Shown in pieces: positions 1 through 8,073 of a DNA stretch of 48,841 nucleotides. Within the stretch, counting starts at the first letter, position 1, and every line of letters starts with the position of its first letter. The notes under the pieces were generated by a model. The model ran no database searches and had not been told where the DNA came from. It saw only the letters and a list, made by a program, of their open reading frames with translations. The stretch is from positions 1 through 48,841 of the forward strand of contig NZ_POUD01000032.1 of assembly GCF_003236395.1 (NCBI RefSeq), read 5' to 3'. The position numbers were made by a program, and so were the translations under genes. The DNA is from Nonomuraea aridisoli (GTDB taxonomy: Bacteria > Actinomycetota > Actinomycetes > Streptosporangiales > Streptosporangiaceae).

Positions 1-140
1 AAGCGTCGGCGGGCGGCTGGGCGAGCGAGAACATGGCAGCTCCAATGGGGAGGTTGACGGGCTGCCGGAGGAGGGCGGGTGGTTGACGGCCCGGGCCGAT
101 GCGGCGGGCTTTCCCCCCTCCGGCGACGAGCCGTCAGCGG

Positions 141-278
141 GGCGGCGAAGCGCCCCGCAACCCGTCCGGGTCTGCCTGTTCCAAGATGTTTTGCGCCAGC
201 AAAAGATCTTGGAACAGGCAGACCTCGCCACCCAGGGACCGCGGAGCGGGCGAGAGGACGGTTGCGGGGCGCGCCGCC
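141..278 (+). repeat. Nested palindromic (structured DNA/RNA) element, copy A
   Basis: The outer stem pairs 150-167 with 256-272 (GCGCCCCGCAA with TTGCGGGGCGC, then CCGTCC with GGACGG after one bulged C). It extends outward through GGCGGC 141-146 with GCCGCC 273-278. Inside are two hairpins. Hairpin I, 169-224, has a 13-bp lower stem (169-181 with 212-224), then CAAGAT, a G-G mismatch, TTTTGC, the loop GCCA (195-198), GCAAAA, G and ATCTTG. Hairpin II, 224-254, is closed by CTCGCC/GGCGAG. The AT-rich apex of hairpin I stands out in this GC-rich DNA. The same apex recurs at 17905-17934 on a different lower stem. No coding function is evident. It could be a structured RNA, a protein-binding palindrome or a replication/transfer site; I do not recognise the family. 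Confidence 0.85.
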
Positions 279-399
279 GTACCGCAGGCTGCGAAGCCGG
301 GAAGGGGGAACACCGCACAGGCCCGGACGCCGTCCGACGACGCCCTCGGGTGTGCTGCCCCTGTCACATCTGGGTGGCGCCCGCCTCGCCGAGGGCATG

Positions 400-635
400 C
401 GCCGCCGACGCCTGACCGACGGCCAGACGGATGAAACCGTCCGCTAGGCCCTCGCCCACGGGCAGACCATCCGCCGCGGTCACGGCTACTCGGTCTTCAT
501 CACAGCCCCGCTCGCACTCCACTGCGCCGCGCTGGAGCAGAGCGCTGCCCTCGCCGATGTAGCCCGGCCGAGCGCAAGGCGCACCGCGTGTACGCCGTCC
601 GCGTCACAGCCGTCCAGGTCACCCGGTTGCATGGA
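400..635 (+). pseudogene. Possible decayed coding remnant
   Basis: Between the palindromic element and the gene at 882 there is no intact ORF with a ribosome-binding site. A reading interrupted by a stop near 446 gives a protein-like stretch (QTIRRGHGYSVFITAP) around 466-516. A +1 shift near 565 continues it as AERKAHRVYAVRVTAVQV. This could be a degraded C-terminal domain of an actinobacterial hypothetical protein or chance coding in GC-rich DNA. I see nothing else recognisable in 280-880. Confidence 0.22.
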
Positions 636-881
636 TCATGACCTGCGAAAACCCTCCGGCGAGACGCATGTGAACGGAAAGTCACGGCAAGCCGCTCAAC
701 GCTGCACCGCTAACGGGGCTTTTCGTTCGGATGCTCGTCATGCCCCTAGGAGGACTCGCGCGATGCCTCGGCACCCTGCACCGGGTTCTGGGGCGCGCGG
801 GCACGTAGAGAAAGCTTCCCGAGCTAAGGTCGTCGGCTGTGTCGTTGAGAGGAAGCGCTGAGCTGTGTATCTGGAGGAGCG

Positions 882-1916
882 ATGGCGATACAGCCGGCCT
901 ACTGGAGCAAGTTCCTGGCCCACATCCGGGCGCACGGGCGCCCGGAGAGGGCGATCAGGGATCTGGTTCTGCCCCGGGCCGCCGTGCAGCGACTGCTGCG
1001 AGAACAGCCACACCTGCGGCAGGAGGTCCATGAGCAGGTTCTGGCGTACCGCAGGGCGGTACTGCACAACGTGCTCCGTCATGGTCGCCGCTACCCGCAC
1101 AAACTCCAGGCGATGTGCCAGCAGCACCGGTGGTCGCTGGAGGAGGTCATGTCGTGGCTGAAGGACTTCCCCGACCTTCATGCGCCGTTGACGGAGATCC
1201 ACGCGAGGTATGAGCAGTACGTCTCACGCCAGAAGGCGGAGGCGCAGACCAAGGTTGAGCGGGACCAGCAACGGGCGGAACTCCAGCGGCGCCAGCGCGA
1301 CGAACTGCGTCAGCAGGCGGACTCCACTCGCAGTGCGGCGAGCCTGCTGGAGCTGGAGGCGTTGCAAGAGCGGTTACAGCAGGAGGCGTACGCCGGTGCG
1401 GACGCGCTCAGCTTCACCCAGACGCGCAAGGTCGGAACGGGTGAGGTCGTCGCCGCGTCCGTCCACAAGGTCACCTGCAAGCGGAAGACCACGCCGGGCC
1501 CGGCCAGCCTGGGCTTCAACCTCCAGTTCACGATCGCTCCCGACGCTCTGGCGAGCCATGTGGAGAACCTGGGCCAGGTGGAGGTAGAGCAGTGTACGGC
1601 CTGCATGAGGGCACCGACGCGTCCGGCCAAGCCGCGACGGCCGCGACGCTCGTTGAACACCAACCAGGCCGAGCTCTGGATCAACCTGACCGATGGCACG
1701 CCCATCGAGGTTTTCCTTGAGGAGATCCAGATCTCGCAGATCGAACCGGGTGACGATCTAGCGGCGAAGGTGCCCGAGGGCATGACCTGGGTGGCCTCCT
1801 ATCACGAAGTGCAGTTCGGCGTTGGCCGCAGCCCGCGCGAGGCGGTATGGCGTCTGCTGGGCCTGCGGCTGGGGGTCTGGGACGACGGCACGGTCTTCGA
1901 GCAACGGTTCTTCTAG
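882..1916 (+). CDS. Hypothetical coiled-coil protein
   Basis: A 344-residue protein starting at ATG 882, three bases after the Shine-Dalgarno-like GGAGGAGC. The first 100 residues are basic and helical. Residues about 100-175 are rich in E, Q, R and K with heptad-like spacing (EALQERLQQEAYAG region) and should form a coiled coil. The second half is mixed alpha/beta with a CTAC pair near residue 242 and a proline/arginine-rich linker (RPAKPRRPRR). The last 60 residues (TWVASYHEVQFGVGRSPREAVWRLLG) look like a compact domain. I recognise no catalytic motif and no named family. It is read away from palindromic element copy A and towards the gene at 2142, suggesting it belongs to the accessory module. 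Confidence 0.75.
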   Translation: MAIQPAYWSKFLAHIRAHGRPERAIRDLVLPRAAVQRLLREQPHLRQEVHEQVLAYRRAVLHNVLRHGRRYPHKLQAMCQQHRWSLEEVMSWLKDFPDLHAPLTEIHARYEQYVSRQKAEAQTKVERDQQRAELQRRQRDELRQQADSTRSAASLLELEALQERLQQEAYAGADALSFTQTRKVGTGEVVAASVHKVTCKRKTTPGPASLGFNLQFTIAPDALASHVENLGQVEVEQCTACMRAPTRPAKPRRPRRSLNTNQAELWINLTDGTPIEVFLEEIQISQIEPGDDLAAKVPEGMTWVASYHEVQFGVGRSPREAVWRLLGLRLGVWDDGTVFEQRFF

Positions 1917-2141
1917 AAGGGAGAGCGGGAAGCCGTGTTCTTTGCGGGAAACGGTCGGTGCCGCGGCGTAGGCTTCCGCTCAGTGGCCGGCGCGCTGGCC
2001 CGCTTCCGAGTCTCCCGCCCCCACGCGGCGGAGGCGAAGAGGACAAGGTCCCCCGGATCGCGCTGACGAGACTCCGCTCCGCTGTTGGTCGTGACGACTC
2101 CCGGCGGGGTGGCGTGGGCACCCTCGCCGAGAGGACAGACC

Positions 2142-3722
2142 ATGACCAAGAACAGCGCCCGCAAGAAGGAGATCCGCGCCCGCCAAGCCGTGACCGGCGA
2201 GGCGTACAACGTGGCCGCCCGCGCTCTCGACCGTGGCCAGCACCCGGCCGCCTCGGGCGCCACGTACGCCGCCGGCCTCCCGCTCTTCGACGACACGGCA
2301 CTGCCCGAGGACGAGCGCCTGGTCCTCGACGGCCTGCGGGCCCTTGCAGCCGACGGCGTACTGCTGGCGGTGCGCATGGCCGAGCCGGACCCGGAGGTGG
2401 TCGAGGCGCGGCTGCAGGCCGAAGGGAAGCCCGCGAGCCGGCTGTGGCAACGGTGGGCGTCGGCGGAGGCCGCTGTCGACGGCTACGTGCTCCGCGAGAC
2501 CATGTACGGGCCGAACCGCTCCGGCTACACCGCGACCAACCGCGGGCCGCGCGTGCCGGTGCCGGTACGCACGGCCGACGGCACCGTCACCGTGGTGGCC
2601 ATGCCCGAGTGGGCGCGCATGCACGACGACGGCCGGTGGATCTGGGCTCACACCGGCTGGCCGGTAGAGGCGCCCGGCCGGATCGTGGACCCGCCGCAGG
2701 AGTTCGTGCCGGCGCCGGGGCTGCGCTGGCAGGTCGCGGTTTGGCACGACCTTCGACACGACGGGCGGGTGCTGGGCGAGGACTACGGCGGCAGCACCTC
2801 CGCCTGGCGGACGGTGGGCTGGTGCGCCAGCCGGGACGATGCCCGCTTGATCGCCCGCGCTCACGTGGCGCACTGTGGCGAAAACGCCCGTGCCGACGTC
2901 GTGGAGCACGGCACTGACAACGGCGTCGTCTCCCGTGTCATCGACACCTACCTGCCGGACCCGGACGCTCCCGAGCGCCCTCGCCCCGTTGCTGCGCCTG
3001 GCCCGCGCCCGGCCTCCCCGCACCGGTCCGAGATCCCCGAGCCCTCCTGGTACCAGCGCCAGGACAACCCGCCGAACTCCTCCCTGATCGTGTGGACCGG
3101 CACCGGCTGGAGAACTCTGATCTGGACTAACTGGCAGACCGGGATCATCGCCCAGGAGCTCGGCATCGGGGTCGGCGGCCCGTACGAGTGGGCGGAGGCG
3201 TGGGGGCCTCGGCATCCCGACCGCGACCTGCACGACTGGACCCAGGAAGGTCGCGAGCTGACCCACCGGTTCCCAGAGCCTGCCTGGGAGGAACGCGCCG
3301 AACGCATCGAGACCGGGCGCCGCGCCCGTGAGGATGCTCTGGTGGACGCGCTCGCCGAGCGGGGCGGCCTGACCCGGCAGCAGGCGGCCGACCGCCTGGC
3401 GGCGGGCGGGGAGAAGTACCGCCAGATCCTCGACGTGGGGCAGGCCACCATCGCCCGCGCCCTGAACACCGCCCGCCGCGCTCTTCCCGAGGGCCCCGAG
3501 CGCACGGCTGTCCGTCACGCCCTGGACGACCTCACCACCCGGCACCTGCCGCCGGCCGACGCCGAGCGCATCGCGAACGTCCAGCTCGACAGCGAGATCG
3601 AAGCGGAGCGGGCCCCCCACGTGACCGCCTGGGCCCGCCGGGCCGTCGCCGAGTACCTCGTGCCTGCCCCCGACCCGGTCGCGGCCGGCATCGACGGGTT
3701 CCTCCCTCCCCAGGACGCCTGA
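2142..3722 (+). CDS. Hypothetical accessory-element protein
   Basis: A 526-residue soluble protein. ATG 2142 is preferred over the in-frame start at 2085: it follows a GAGAGGAC purine run, and the residues after it (MTKNSARKKEIRARQAVTGE) match a basic N-terminal signature I associate with many actinobacterial plasmid and integrative-element proteins. The middle contains a repeated W-rich pattern (residues about 320-370, including SLIVWTGTGWRTLIW). The C-terminal third is helical and charged. No catalytic motif is visible. A strong hairpin follows the stop directly, so it probably ends its transcript. Function unknown; the N-terminal resemblance is from family memory, the rest is direct observation. 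Confidence 0.7.
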   Translation: MTKNSARKKEIRARQAVTGEAYNVAARALDRGQHPAASGATYAAGLPLFDDTALPEDERLVLDGLRALAADGVLLAVRMAEPDPEVVEARLQAEGKPASRLWQRWASAEAAVDGYVLRETMYGPNRSGYTATNRGPRVPVPVRTADGTVTVVAMPEWARMHDDGRWIWAHTGWPVEAPGRIVDPPQEFVPAPGLRWQVAVWHDLRHDGRVLGEDYGGSTSAWRTVGWCASRDDARLIARAHVAHCGENARADVVEHGTDNGVVSRVIDTYLPDPDAPERPRPVAAPGPRPASPHRSEIPEPSWYQRQDNPPNSSLIVWTGTGWRTLIWTNWQTGIIAQELGIGVGGPYEWAEAWGPRHPDRDLHDWTQEGRELTHRFPEPAWEERAERIETGRRAREDALVDALAERGGLTRQQAADRLAAGGEKYRQILDVGQATIARALNTARRALPEGPERTAVRHALDDLTTRHLPPADAERIANVQLDSEIEAERAPHVTAWARRAVAEYLVPAPDPVAAGIDGFLPPQDA

Positions 3723-3727
3723 GCAGC

Positions 3728-3760
3728 ACGGCTCTCAGCGTTGCGAACGCTGAGAGCCGT
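3728..3760 (+). terminator. Perfect 15-bp stem-loop
   Basis: ACGGCTCTCAGCGTT (3728-3742), loop GCG, then its exact complement 3746-3760, six bases after the stop of the gene ending at 3722. The following TTGCTTGTC is only weakly T-rich, so it may work as a non-canonical actinobacterial terminator or as an RNA 3' end. Confidence 0.75.
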
Positions 3761-3936
3761 TGCTTGTCAATAAGCGATGCCGCAGCTCAACGGCATGCCA
3801 TCGGCGCCGAGCTCCTTGCCGGCGAGGCCTTCGCGGCCGCCGCGGTGCACGGCTCCGCCGGCAGGTCAGCGAAACGGTCTGGGGCGCGCCGGGCGCGGCT
3901 CCGCTATTGACAGTGCTGCACAGGCATCTCCTCAAC

Positions 3937-3982
3937 TGTCAGTCTTTAGCTGACATTCTCGTTTGTCAGTTATACGCTGACA
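3937..3982 (+). promoter_or_regulatory. Twin 19-bp inverted-repeat operators upstream of the HTH gene
   Basis: Two copies of TGTCAG-N7-CTGACA lie at 3937-3955 (spacer TCTTTAG) and 3964-3982 (spacer TTATACG), 27 bp apart start to start. An extra half-site TTGACAG lies at 3907-3913. The second copy ends 19 bp before ATG 4002. The even spacing and identical half-sites point to cooperative binding by a dimeric regulator, perhaps the HTH protein encoded next. The stretch 3761-3900 before it holds nothing I recognise. Confidence 0.75.
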
Positions 3983-4001
3983 GCGAGAAGGGGAGGTGTC
4001 C

Positions 4002-4898
4002 ATGGAGGACAAGACCGAGCCGACGTACGAGGACGCCCCGTACACCGAACAGTCCCTCGCCCAGCTGGCCCTGGCCGCCACCGCGCAAGACCTGGCCGAC
4101 TTCCTGATCGGCTTCGTCGCGGTCTGGTCGGACTACAACCCGCGTCCCGTCGAGGACGCGGCCCGGTTCGTCCGGCGGGCCCAGGAACTGCTGGACCGCG
4201 CGGTGATCGTGGAGAAGGTCGGCGGCGCCTCGTGGGAGGACATCGGGGACACCCTGGAGATCACCCGGCAGTCCGCCCACGCCAAGTTCCGCCAGGCCGT
4301 CGAGGAATGGGAAGAGGCGGTCAAGCGCCCGATCGTCACCGAGGAGATCTACGGGATCAGCGGCGGGCTGGAGACTCGCACCTACAACCGGATGCCCGCC
4401 GGAACTGCCACGCCAGACGAGACGGCCGCCTACCTGGACAAGTGGGCGCTCGCGCACGCCCAGGCCGACGGCCGCGACGTTGGCGAGCGTCCGGTGTCCG
4501 GCGGGCTGGCCCGGATGACGCCCCTGGTCGAGATGATGAGCTTGTCGAGCGGCCCGCTGTTCGACGAGTTCGCCTCTCCGCCCCCGCACCTCCTGGCAGA
4601 GATCAGCGAGCGGGAAGCCGTCCTGTGGGAGCGCCTCGCAGCGGGCCCGCGCCCCTCGCGGGACGCCAAGAAGCACGCCGCCGCCGCGCGCCAGAAGGCC
4701 GCCACCTACCGGGCCCAGGACGCCCACACCAAGTCGATCGCCGAGACCCAGGCCCCGAACCAGCACGCCAGCGAGCACGAACGGCGCTGGCCCAAGAAGA
4801 TTTGGGGGCCGTACCGGACCTTCCCCGACCTGGCCACCGCGCGCGACTGGTGCGCCCACTGCAACGTGTGGATCGGCCCCGAAACGAGCGGCTCATGA
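4002..4898 (+). CDS. Helix-turn-helix protein, probable regulator
   Basis: A 298-residue protein. ATG 4002 has GGGGAGG five bases upstream; the in-frame GTG at 3996 would overlap that site. Residues about 75-96 (GGASWEDIGDTLEITRQSAH) form a sigma-like/recognition HTH of the 'A-x-W-x-x-I-G-x-x-L-x-x-S/T-R-Q' type common in actinobacterial DNA-binding proteins. Acidic and helical segments flank it. The C-terminal part is basic up to residue 250 and ends with a CAHC motif that could hold a metal. The twin TGTCAG-N7-CTGACA sites lie immediately upstream, so autoregulation is plausible. The stop overlaps the next ATG (ATGA), indicating translational coupling. DNA binding is well supported; target and signal are unknown. 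Confidence 0.78.
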   Translation: MEDKTEPTYEDAPYTEQSLAQLALAATAQDLADFLIGFVAVWSDYNPRPVEDAARFVRRAQELLDRAVIVEKVGGASWEDIGDTLEITRQSAHAKFRQAVEEWEEAVKRPIVTEEIYGISGGLETRTYNRMPAGTATPDETAAYLDKWALAHAQADGRDVGERPVSGGLARMTPLVEMMSLSSGPLFDEFASPPPHLLAEISEREAVLWERLAAGPRPSRDAKKHAAAARQKAATYRAQDAHTKSIAETQAPNQHASEHERRWPKKIWGPYRTFPDLATARDWCAHCNVWIGPETSGS

Positions 4899-5701
4899 CT
4901 GACGACCACGCGGCCGACCATCCGGCCGGCCGACCACATCTCATTGCCACCGCCGCCGAACTGGCCGCGTTGGCCGCCGCTGTCGAGCCCGACGCCCCGG
5001 TGTTCATCGGCGACGCCCAAATCGAGCCCGGCTCCAACCCGGCTGACCACACCGCCTGGGCCATCGTCGCCCGACGCGAGCTTACCCTTGCCAACCAGGC
5101 CGGCCAGGTCGCCGGACCGGGCGAGCAGGTCAGCGCGCCGGACGAACAAGGCCAGCATCACCTGCTCGTTACGCCGGTGCTGACGCTGACCGAACGGCGA
5201 CTGGCCACGCCCGGCGTCGTCGGGCCCCTCGCGCACGCGGCCGACCCCGGCGTTCGCCGGGCCGACGCCTACCACGACCGCGACGGCCAGGATCTGACCC
5301 GCTATCTGATGGAACTGCTGGACGCGGTCGAAGGGCTGCGGTCAGAGGCCGAACACTACGCCCGCGACCAGGACCAGCAGTTCCACCCCCTGGCCCGCGT
5401 CCAGCTCGCCGCCGTCTCGGTCCACCTGCAGCAGGCCCGCGAAGCCGTCGACCGCGCCACCGCCTACGGCGTCGCGTGCGAGCTCGTTCGCGGCGACCAC
5501 CTGGGCGGTGGCGGCGCCGGCCCTTGCGATGCCGAGCACTTGTATGAGGCCCTGGTGTGGCTGCCTGACGAAGGCTACGACGAGCTCGCCTGCCCTCCGC
5601 ACGCCGCGGCGGCGGTGCGTGTCATCCCTGGCGCCACGAGCCGGCCGAACCCGAACGCCCGCTACGGGGACAACCCCAGCGCCGGAGACCCACACCCATG
5701 A
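4895..5701 (+). CDS. Hypothetical protein coupled to the HTH gene
   Basis: A 268-residue acidic, alanine-rich protein whose ATG overlaps the preceding stop (ATGA at 4895-4898). Residues 1-110 resemble a small alpha/beta domain (VFIGDAQIEPGSNPADH). Residues about 130-210 are predicted helical and include DLTRYLMELLDAVEGLRSEAE, followed by a short His/Cys-containing tract. No known catalytic motif. The coupling suggests equal expression with, and perhaps binding to, the HTH protein; that partnership is inferred from gene order only. Confidence 0.7.
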   Translation: MTDDHAADHPAGRPHLIATAAELAALAAAVEPDAPVFIGDAQIEPGSNPADHTAWAIVARRELTLANQAGQVAGPGEQVSAPDEQGQHHLLVTPVLTLTERRLATPGVVGPLAHAADPGVRRADAYHDRDGQDLTRYLMELLDAVEGLRSEAEHYARDQDQQFHPLARVQLAAVSVHLQQAREAVDRATAYGVACELVRGDHLGGGGAGPCDAEHLYEALVWLPDEGYDELACPPHAAAAVRVIPGATSRPNPNARYGDNPSAGDPHP

Positions 5702-6054
5702 CCGGCGATTGGCGCTGGGTCAGAGCCGCCCCGAAAACAGTCGTTTATGGGACGCCGGCCGCCTTAGGGGCAGTTGGAGGGGCTACATCGCAAGCTCTCA
5801 CCAGTGGGTGGCCAGGTAGCGCGCACGCTGACGCACCGCTCCTTGACGATCGGCCGGTTCGAGCCTTCATCACCGCAGTCCAAAACCTGGCAATATCCGC
5901 AGGATGGAAGATCCCACCGCTCGGACCACCGCCACGTACGACCGCATCGCCCCCATCTTCGCCTCCCGCTCCGAGAACCCCGACGCCGCGTTCCGCGCCT
6001 TTCGAGCGCGCTTCGCTGCCGCGCTGCCCGCTGGAGGACGCGTCGCCGACCTAG
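5698..6054 (+). CDS. Doubtful small ORF overlapping the methyltransferase
   Basis: This ORF begins with an ATG overlapping the previous stop (ATGA), the same coupling used elsewhere here. Its first 38 residues (VVYGTPAALGAVGGATSQAL within them) look like a short membrane segment. After about residue 45 the sequence turns proline/serine-rich and lies out of frame under the methyltransferase gene. It may be the 5' end of a gene cut off by the joining of the methyltransferase segment, or no gene at all. The intergenic part (5702-5903) holds nothing else I recognise. Confidence 0.3.
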   Translation: MTGDWRWVRAAPKTVVYGTPAALGAVGGATSQALTSGWPGSAHADAPLLDDRPVRAFITAVQNLAISAGWKIPPLGPPPRTTASPPSSPPAPRTPTPRSAPFERASLPRCPLEDASPT

Positions 6055-6515
6055 GATGCGGCCCAGGAAGGGACGCGGCCTGGTTCCGAGAGCAGGGGCT
6101 CTCCCCGGTAGGAGTGGACCGCTCGGCCGCCATGGCCGCACTGGCCGCCGACCGCGGCGTTCCCGTGGCTCTGGGCGACCTGCGCCGCCCCCCACTGGCT
6201 CCCGGCTCGCTGGCCGGGTTGTGGTCGGTCGCGGCTCTCCTGCACGTGCCGGCCGCCGAGACCGTCCCCACGCTGCGCGCCTGGCACGCAGCCCTGCGCC
6301 CTGGGGGCGTGCTCGGGCTGAGCACTTCGACCGGCGACGGCGAGGTCTGGGAGCCGGTCCCGCACGACGAAGGGCTTTCGCGCTGGTTCGTACACCGCAA
6401 GCCGGACACGCTGCTCGCGGTCCTCGCCGAGGTCGGCTTCGAGGTACGCGAACACGCCGAGAATGTCACCCACCGCACGTGGCTCAGCGTGCTCGCGATC
6501 CGCCGCGAGGTTTGA
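5904..6515 (+). CDS. Class I SAM-dependent methyltransferase
   Basis: A 203-residue Rossmann-fold methyltransferase. Motif I is VADLGCGPGRDAAWF (residues 47-61), motif II is PVGVDRSAAM with the acidic ribose-binding residue, and the later ALGDLRRPPL and RPGGVLGLS segments correspond to motifs III and post-I. Such 200-residue stand-alone enzymes transfer the S-adenosylmethionine methyl group to small molecules; the substrate cannot be read from the sequence. It follows a poor intergenic stretch and converges with the leftward cassette, so it may be an independent cargo gene. Confidence 0.85.
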   Translation: MEDPTARTTATYDRIAPIFASRSENPDAAFRAFRARFAAALPAGGRVADLGCGPGRDAAWFREQGLSPVGVDRSAAMAALAADRGVPVALGDLRRPPLAPGSLAGLWSVAALLHVPAAETVPTLRAWHAALRPGGVLGLSTSTGDGEVWEPVPHDEGLSRWFVHRKPDTLLAVLAEVGFEVREHAENVTHRTWLSVLAIRREV

Positions 6516-6555
6516 ACCACCCGCGTGCCGCAGTGAGGTTCTCACGGGTAAGCGG

Positions 6556-7224
6556 TCAGCGGCCGCCGATCGGCGCGACTCCGGACGGCTCCTCGTGCAG
6601 CAGTTCCTGCATGCGGGTGAACTGCCGGCGCAACCGGGCCAGGGTGGCTTCGTGCTGGGTGATGGCCTCCCACTGGCGGACCAGCAGGAAGTGGCGGCGG
6701 ATGGCGCGGCGCGCGGCAGCACGGCGGAGCTGGTCGAGGTCGGGGCGGTCCAGCCAATGCAGCGCCAGCGCCGCCAGGACGGCGGCCACCTGGTGAGCGA
6801 CGCGACGCGGGACCGGGGCGTTGTGGTGGCGGCTGCAGGCGTCTCGCCGCCAGACGACGTCCAGCCCCAGCTCGCGCGGGGTGCGGGCGCCCTCACGGGC
6901 GCGTTCCGCGTCGAACACGCTGCAGTCGACCAAGCAGGTGGTGCGGTGGATCACCGGCCGATCGGGGCGGTGCCTGCCGAAGCGGGCGCCCGGGGGCAGC
7001 GCCCCGCCGTAGTGAATGATCAGACGGGTGGTGCCGGGATCGACGTCGTCGAGGTCAAAGGCGGGCTCCAAGGTGAACGTGCCGGTGATCTTGGGGTTGC
7101 TGACGTGGCAAGCCAGTGTGCCGGTCACCAGGTCGGGCCGGGCCCGCACGCTCAGCTTGCCGACAGGGCCGGCGTCCAGCACCACATCGGCGGCGACCGG
7201 GTCATGGTCGATGGTGATGTCCAT
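6556..7224 (-). CDS. Hypothetical protein, last gene of the leftward cassette
   Basis: 222 residues from ATG 7224 (MDITIDHDPVAADVVLDAGP), with AAGGAG ten bases upstream; the longer in-frame extension to 7563 is low-complexity arginine/proline shadow coding and is not used. The N-terminal 100 residues are beta-rich (KLSVRARPDLVTGTLACHV, TGTFTLEPAFDLDD). The C-terminal half is strongly basic and helical (RRAAARRAIRRHF and a coiled coil to the end). No catalytic motif is seen. The beta domain followed by a basic helix suggests nucleic-acid or protein binding, but this is inference. Confidence 0.7.
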   Translation of the reverse strand: MDITIDHDPVAADVVLDAGPVGKLSVRARPDLVTGTLACHVSNPKITGTFTLEPAFDLDDVDPGTTRLIIHYGGALPPGARFGRHRPDRPVIHRTTCLVDCSVFDAERAREGARTPRELGLDVVWRRDACSRHHNAPVPRRVAHQVAAVLAALALHWLDRPDLDQLRRAAARRAIRRHFLLVRQWEAITQHEATLARLRRQFTRMQELLHEEPSGVAPIGGR

Positions 7225-7346
7225 GGCAGACAAACTCCTTGCAGGCAGGGAGGCGGCAGCGGGGCCGGAAGACGGACAGCGAAGGGCCGTGCGGCCGGCA
7301 AGCGAAAGGAGACCGCCGCCGCGAAGCGGGGCTGGTTCCGGGAACG

Positions 7347-7607
7347 TCATGGTCGGGGCTCGTCCGGCTGGGAGAGCAGAGCGTGCTGCTCGGCCACCTT
7401 CTGCCGTTCGGCGGCGATCAACACAGTCGCTTCGAGAGCGGCCCGTTCCGGCAGCGCGAGATAGTGGTCGATCAGCTGGGACACCACCTGCGACATCTGG
7501 TAGCGCGTGGCTGATGGCACAGGCCCTCCGCCGCTGCGTGAGACGCGATACCAGGAACTCCATTCCGATGTCCGCGCCCTTGGTTCGATCAGCGAATAGC
7601 CGGTCAG
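7347..7607 (-). CDS. Small hypothetical protein with apparent CTG start
   Basis: The recognisable protein starts TGYSLIEPRARTSEWSSWY and runs to QPDEPRP, 86 residues, with a basic C-terminal helix. There is no ATG, GTG or TTG at its natural N-terminus. The only way to start it in place is CTG 7607, whose bases overlap the TGA of the preceding gene (CTGA), mirroring the ATGA couplings of its neighbours. A later GTG near 7516 would remove the first 30 residues. A longer in-frame ORF to 7913 is shadow coding on the other gene. The alternative is a small sequence error. Confidence 0.6.
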   Translation of the reverse strand: MTGYSLIEPRARTSEWSSWYRVSRSGGGPVPSATRYQMSQVVSQLIDHYLALPERAALEATVLIAAERQKVAEQHALLSQPDEPRP

Positions 7608-7924
7608 GGTGACCCCGTTGACAGTGGCGCGGTCGGGCTCACCGCTTCGGTGTCCCGTCCGGGCGGATCGTCGCCGTACTGGACCTTCACGACGCCGCCA
7701 GGGCCATGCTCGTGCTCGTACGGGCTCACCCAGAAGACGCCGAGGCCTGCGGCCGCATATCGCACGCCGGGCCGGTCCAGGTGCACGGTGTGCAGGCAGT
7801 GGTAGCGGCGGGGTCTGGCCTTGCCGCGACCGGCGCTGCTCTTCTGGACGATCAGGGTCAGGCCCGGTGCGGTGATCTCCTTGCTCACCTGTGGCCTGCC
7901 CGCAGCTGCGCAATCGTCAGTCAT
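7604..7924 (-). CDS. Small hypothetical protein
   Basis: 106 residues from ATG 7924 (MTDDCAAAGRPQVSKEI), with AAGGAG upstream; upstream in-frame codons are not used. The core is beta-rich (GLTLIVQKS, YHCLHTVHLDRPGVRYAAAG, VFWVSPYEHEH) and may fold as a small barrel. The tail is acidic and low-complexity. It overlaps the next gene by a CTGA junction, implying a coupled pair. Function unknown. Confidence 0.65.
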   Translation of the reverse strand: MTDDCAAAGRPQVSKEITAPGLTLIVQKSSAGRGKARPRRYHCLHTVHLDRPGVRYAAAGLGVFWVSPYEHEHGPGGVVKVQYGDDPPGRDTEAVSPTAPLSTGSP

Positions 7925-8044
7925 GCCAGGCTGCTCCTTCCAGGGGGTGGATGGATAGATCAGCGGGTCCGCGAGGGGTGGAAAGGTCCGAGCTGGTCGC
8001 AAAGGGGCGCGCGACCGGCTCGGGCAACAAGGCAGTTATGGGAT

Positions 8045-8067
8045 GGGGGCGCTCTTCCGGCGCCCCC
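8045..8067 (-). terminator. GC-rich hairpin downstream of the gene ending at 8074
   Basis: GGGGGCGC (8045-8052), loop TCTTCCG, GCGCCCCC (8060-8067). It lies six bases past the stop of the leftward gene 8074-8430 and before the gene starting at 7924. No T-tract follows, so it may be an attenuating hairpin or processing barrier rather than a full terminator. Confidence 0.55.
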
Positions 8068-8073
8068 GGGATC

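Noticed and set aside
150..272. Palindromic element considered as a retron ncRNA
   Set aside because: The outer inverted repeat fits superficially, but no reverse transcriptase gene exists in the window and both copies lack a retron-like msr layout.
134..367. ORFs on both strands across palindromic copy A
   Set aside because: They result from the palindrome being open in several frames; no ribosome-binding site or domain is visible.
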